Assembly (NCBI RefSeq): GCF_035083965.1
Contig: NC_089727.1
Span: forward strand, 11,413,501 to 11,477,500
Direction: 5' to 3'
DNA: 64,000 nucleotides
Source of the DNA: Branchiostoma lanceolatum
Lineage: Eukaryota; Chordata; Leptocardii; Amphioxiformes; Branchiostomatidae
Shown here: positions 59,832-64,000 of the stretch, in pieces
Numbering within the stretch: the stretch's first letter is position 1
Layout of the letters: the number at the start of each line of letters is the position of its first letter
The notes under the pieces: model-generated
What the model was told of the DNA's origin: nothing
Database searches by the model: none
What the model saw: the letters and a program-made list of their open reading frames with translations, nothing else
Program-made: the position numbers and the translations under genes

Positions 59832-62800
59832 CAGTAAAGAAGGAAATGTGCACTTTCGTATGACATTTCAAAACTCAGTTTAATTTAAGTATGGCTTAAC
59901 ATGCAGGACTTCTCACATGATAGAAATTGGCTTCCAGTTTCATACAAAATGTATGTTAAAGTAATTCAGCGTTACATGGTGATCAAACAAAGCCTGTTCT
60001 GTTTCCTTAATGAATGTCCCACCTTGCGTTGAATCCCTTCCCTCTGCGTGCACAGCCCTCCCACCGACAGCAATACTCCACCTCCTTCTCCGGACGGATG
60101 TGAAGGTCGTTCACATGGTTCACAAGGTCATCCAGTCGCTTGAATTTCTTCCCACACTTGGAGGAAACAGGACAGACCAGATTGGTATATAAGACACAGT
60201 TTTGTACCAAACCTATGTAGCAGTACGTTGCCTGCTTCAAGTGACAACCTTCAACAGGGTTTTGTTAAAGTGCAAGACTCTTAGGAATACAAGACACTTA
60301 GGACTACATGCATCACCACAAAGGCGTTTGCAACTAGACCAGCTCTTGTACATGCTTTAGTTTGGCAGTTTTATCTTTACATTACTCACATCTTTCTAAA
60401 AGACAACCTGATTTTCATACCACCGGTTGTCATAGTGGACAAATCATTTAGCTAGTCAACAGTCCAGACAAAACGTGTAGAAGTAAAAAGTCTAATGTAC
60501 TATTATACCAACACCACAGTAGGATACCATGCATGCAGAAGAAGCTTACAGTAGATTTAACCTTCTGCCACTTGCACTCAAACTCATCCTGCAGGGTGGC
60601 GCTAAGCAGGGCCCCGCCCGGCGACGTGACGTCCACCATGGTGTCCCCCGTCAGGAGGTAGGCAGGGATGGTTTGGGAGACGTGGGAAACCGCTTGTTTG
60701 ATGGAGGCATGCACACTGTCTTCATGAGAAGTAGAAAACTGTGGAAATAGGAAGTATCAACATCATGTGCATGTCTCAAATTGAATTGCAAATAAAAACA
60801 GTTTTATTGACTTGAACTTAAAAATATAGCCCCTTTTCAGCCATCTGGCATTTCATATGTCCATTACTAACCCTAACAGGCATATCGAATGACACACTGA
60901 AGTTTGAAGACCTCAAGTTTTTTTACAATCCTGATCAAACTACAAGGTAATACATTGAGCAGCCTCATTCTAAAAATAGGTTGCCTCAATCAAAGTCTAT
61001 TGCCAAGGTAATTCAACATTTAGGTACTCTATACCCAAAAATAGATTGATTGATAAGGGTGCTAAAGACCACAAACAGAATTACCACATTTCATTTAGAC
61101 TAAAAGCAATACATTGATTGCAATTTTATTCTGTAGAACCAATTTTGTAGCCAATGTGAAGTTTGTTTGAATTTTGAAATTCTGGAAAATAGCCAAACCC
61201 ATGAAAACAACAATCATAAAACAAAAGTAGTGCCTGTACCCTACACCACAAATTGTCAAATGCAGTTACCATTGAATATGGACATTTGAACCATTTCTAT
61301 AACATATATGTGCATAGTTTTTCAACTTGTCAAGATGGGTGCAACTGTAGAGTGCTTACTGCTATAAGGTTACATGACACATAGTTGATCCATATTACAG
61401 TCACCTAGCCTTACGTTAATGACAGCGTCATCAGGAGTCATCCCCATGGAGTCACTGTCGCTCTGTCTGGAGTCTCCCCCGTCTACCGACAGATGCCCGG
61501 GCAAGTTCCCTGCCAACAAACCTGTCGGCTCCAGTACCGCGGACACCACGGGAGAGTCAATCAGACTGCAGGGAAAGAACGTTGTTGAGGATACAAGTGT
61601 AAAACAGTTCTTCTTCGGTAGGTTGTCTCAACTATGCATTTAGTACAGGTTAGTCACATCATGTGACATGTCACATGGACACATATGTGGTTTGCATTCA
61701 ACACTGGTCCAATAACCATCTAACCACCATCTTTTACTACTTCTAAACACTGGCTTGTATATACAAGACATATACCTTTTCGGTGCTCAAGAGATGCATA
61801 GCATTAGCTTGGACTCCAGTCCTGTTAGCAGCAGCAGCGACGTTGGGAGTGGACCAAAGCTAACAAGACTGGACTCCAGGCTAGCATAGTATGTGGCTCT
61901 ATCATTGTCACCGAAGGAAGTCTAAGGCATATGCATGTATGGTTCCCAGATCTACCTAATGTGATGTACTAATATTGGAGATCCTTGGCCAGACTACATG
62001 TGATGTACCACACATAATGATCAACACATCCAGTGTTCCATGCCCCACCTTGAGGAGGCGATGTTGAGTGTTACAGTGGAGGTGATAGGGTTGTCTTCAC
62101 TCAGCAGACCCAGGCTGACAGACGTGACCGGATCCTGTAGCTCCGACTCTACCAGCACGCCTAAACAACACATGGGCACATTTCACACATCATCCTGCTA
62201 ACAATCCTTACTGACCTGGTCCTGCTGGTAAATACTGTAAATGCAGAAATGTTTGCGGTTCTCACGGTGAACTCTTCACTTAAAACTTAAAACCACTGCA
62301 AAACTTTTTGCCCACTTATGACTGTAGCGCTCCTATTGTTTCAAACGTGAACTTAAAACCACCACAAACACTCAATTTTCTCCCTACCGAAAAAATAAAA
62401 ACCACACAAACTTTTAAGTAATGCATTTAAAAAAAATTATTTTAACCATTGTGACTGACGTATTAGGAGTGTTTCTCATCAATTATAAATCAGACCAGTT
62501 GATTGTCTTAAAATATGACATGTCCAAAGTATGAGCTTAACAAAGTATGAGCTTAAGAAGGTTGTGCTAATATTGATCATCAATTATGCAAATGAGGCCC
62601 TTATTAGCATTATTTGATTCGACGATGTTCACATTCACATAACTTCCTGATGCCACAAAAAAGTTTTAAATGCATGGAATTTCAGTCATTTACCAGTATG
62701 GAATTATATTTTTCATTTAAGCATGCAAATTAGGCCCACATTTGCATATTTTCTATGTTCAACATTTCTCTCTTCCTCAGTTACAATTTGAATAGTCATA

Positions 62801-63986
62801 TCATGGCACAAAGCAGATTTTTGAAGTTGCCTCATTAATTATGCAAATTAGCATCTGATTTGCATAATTATTGTCCAATCATTCTGAGCATCACACAAGC
62901 TATCTACATACAAAAAATCATGACCATCCATTAAGGCCATCTTGAGTTCTAGTATTTTCTCATTAATTATGCAAATGAGGTCTTCATTTGCATAGTTCAT
63001 ATCAATTAATATTTCTCTCTTCCTCAGTTACATATGTCACATGTTTCAGAGTCCTATCATGGAATTTGGCGGCTGGATAAACTTTCCTCATTAATTATGC
63101 AAATTAGATACTGATTTGCATAAAAAGTATCTAATCATGTACATCATCACTCAAGCTATCTACTAACCAAAAATCATTGCCATCCATCAAGCCCTTCTTG
63201 AGTTATTCCCTTTCAAAGTCAGATGCAAAACCTGCTCCTGCAGTTCCAAAAAAGCCGCTAGGGGGCCCAAACCCATACCACTTACTCTCTGTCCAAAGAG
63301 CTATCTACCACTTAAAAATCAGTTCCATAGCATGTCCAGAACACGAGATATCAAAACAGGAAGTTCCGCTGCAGTACCTTAACAAGCCGCTAGGGGACCC
63401 AAAATCTAATCATTTCCAAGTCTCATCAAGACCTACCCACCTACCAAATATCAAGACAATCCATCCAAGCCTTCTTGAGTTATCCTGTACATTACACACA
63501 CACATACATACATACATACAAACGCTACCCTCTGCATAACCTTCTTGGCGAAGGTAATTAGCAATGCATTTACAGTATTGCACAGCTGATACCTGTTGCA
63601 AACAAGTGTGACCAAGGATGTTTATTTGGGTAATTTTCAAGTTACATGACATTCCAGATTTATGTACTTTCCATTAAAAACCCCAAAGAAAATCCAAAAA
63701 AAGCAAAAAACAAGTGCTAAATATGCATGATGCACTCATTTTTTTAAGTACATGTGATTTCTAGACTGGAGAAACCCCTACCTGTTCCAGCCAATACAGG
63801 TGACCGCTGTATGACGGACATGTGGCCACCAGCCTCCTCCGAACTCAGACCGTTGTTACTGGAGTCATCTCCCTCCTGGTCTGATTGGCCAGGGCTGGGA
63901 AGTCTGTCTTCCGTATCCATGGTGATGCCGTCATCGTCATGTCGTGTGCTGTCACATGTCATGTCCAGGGGCTCATCACTGTCCAT
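58488..63986 (-). CDS. GLIS2: GLIS2, Kruppel-like zinc-finger transcription factor (7 exons seen)
   Basis: GLIS2 is a Gli-similar transcription factor with five C2H2 fingers, acting in the nucleus and, in vertebrates, in kidney and neural development. Minus-strand exons: 63782-63986, 62049-62160, 61415-61565, 60562-60738, 60023-60156, 59543-59661, 58488-59332. Phases join into 580 residues (human 524). Finger 1 is split between exons 4 and 5 (ECKWQK|CGKKF). Fingers 2-5 follow up to about residue 358 ([71 protein letters not shown]), nearly identical to human GLIS2. A Gln/Glu-rich coiled coil and PLDLS (454-458), a CtBP-binding type motif, follow. The first Met (63986) is directly preceded by TTTAG, which is either an in-frame stop or a splice acceptor, so an upstream exon beyond the window is possible. 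It is tail-to-tail with PAM16. Confidence 0.92.
59797..59826. repeat. (CA)n microsatellite in GLIS2 intron
   Basis: About fifteen AC dinucleotides in the intron between the sixth and fifth exons of GLIS2. Confidence 0.95.
61806..61882. repeat. Short inverted repeat in GLIS2 intron
   Basis: Arms of about 24 bp (AGCTTGGACTCCAGTCCTG on the left) pair with three mismatches around a 30-bp loop containing (GCA)3. A MITE is possible, but no target duplication was seen. Confidence 0.55.
62235..62430. mobile_element. MITE (CTGTAAATGCA ends), copy 2
   Basis: The reverse complement of this stretch matches the element at 15680-15877 end to end (AATGCATT start, TTTTAAGTTCACGTTTGAAACA middle, ATTTCTGCATTTACAG end). 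One terminus is degraded to AATGCATTTAA. It lies in the first seen intron of GLIS2. Confidence 0.75.
62580..63560. repeat. Interspersed repeat with tandem modules and octamer motifs
   Basis: At least two modules about 247 bp apart share TTTCTCTCTTCCTCAGTTAC (about 62766 and 63013), CTCATTAATTATGCAAAT, and CATCCATtAAGgCC(a/t)TCTTGAGTT; a third, partial module is near 63460. The motif ATGCAAAT/ATTTGCAT recurs many times. The array ends with a CATA microsatellite (about 63494-63521) and CTTCTTGGCGAAGGTAATTA, a tail typical of dispersed repeats in marine invertebrates. Confidence 0.7.
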
Positions 63987-64000
63987 CTAAACACACATAT

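Noticed and set aside
1-64000. CRISPR arrays, tRNA or rRNA genes
   Set aside because: No spaced direct-repeat arrays of CRISPR form, no cloverleaf and no rRNA-like conserved stretch was found on reading; a covariance-model scan was not possible here.

Overview
The window looks like genomic DNA of a cephalochordate (lancelet, Branchiostoma-like). The genes are multi-exon, with GT-AG introns of a few hundred bases. The proteins are chordate-type orthologues (TAF7, TEDC2, CAPN15, a NIPA2-type transporter, LRRC59, PAM16, GLIS2). The introns and spacers are full of small inverted-repeat transposons, several with intact target-site duplications. No bacterial operons, rRNA or tRNA were seen. Species is an inference.

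Layout. 1.3-4.6 kb: TAF7 (minus, 8 exons), divergent from the single-exon TEDC2 (plus, 4.96-6.80 kb) across a 323-bp shared promoter. 7.57-9.43 kb: a 1.86-kb foldback element. 11.9-34.6 kb: CAPN15 (calpain-15/SOL, minus, 14 exons; every intron phase was checked and joins in frame to 1218 residues). Its first intron is 16 kb and holds two further genes that face each other. One is an apparently intact ten-exon P-superfamily transposase (plus, 20.1-25.5 kb, 857 residues). The other is a PIF1-type helicase (minus, 26.2-30.3 kb, 1338 residues). 34.6-43.1 kb: a NIPA2-like magnesium transporter (plus), probably sharing a promoter with CAPN15. 48.0-52.7 kb: LRRC59 (minus, 8 exons), divergent from PAM16 (plus, 52.8-55.4 kb, 6 exons) across about 100 bp. 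58.5-64.0 kb: GLIS2 (minus, 7 exons seen), tail-to-tail with PAM16.

The most novel candidate is the transposase/helicase pair. The transposase begins with an RFX/D5-primase-like winged helix, keeps D-D-D-E-type P-superfamily motifs, and stops just after the block preceding the usual P-type C-terminal domain. Sequence resembling that missing domain appears inside the helicase ORF, downstream of the helicase core. This suggests a two-gene mobile element, or a domesticated pair. The helicase also carries thirteen full copies of an in-frame 75-bp minisatellite, and E2F-like motifs lie upstream of it. Element ends could not be fixed.

TEDC2, CAPN15, PAM16 and GLIS2 all map to human 16p13.3 (known from human gene maps), so the window appears to be a conserved chordate linkage block. 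Exon coordinates come from manual reading of splice sites and phases; first and last untranslated exons are mostly not resolved.
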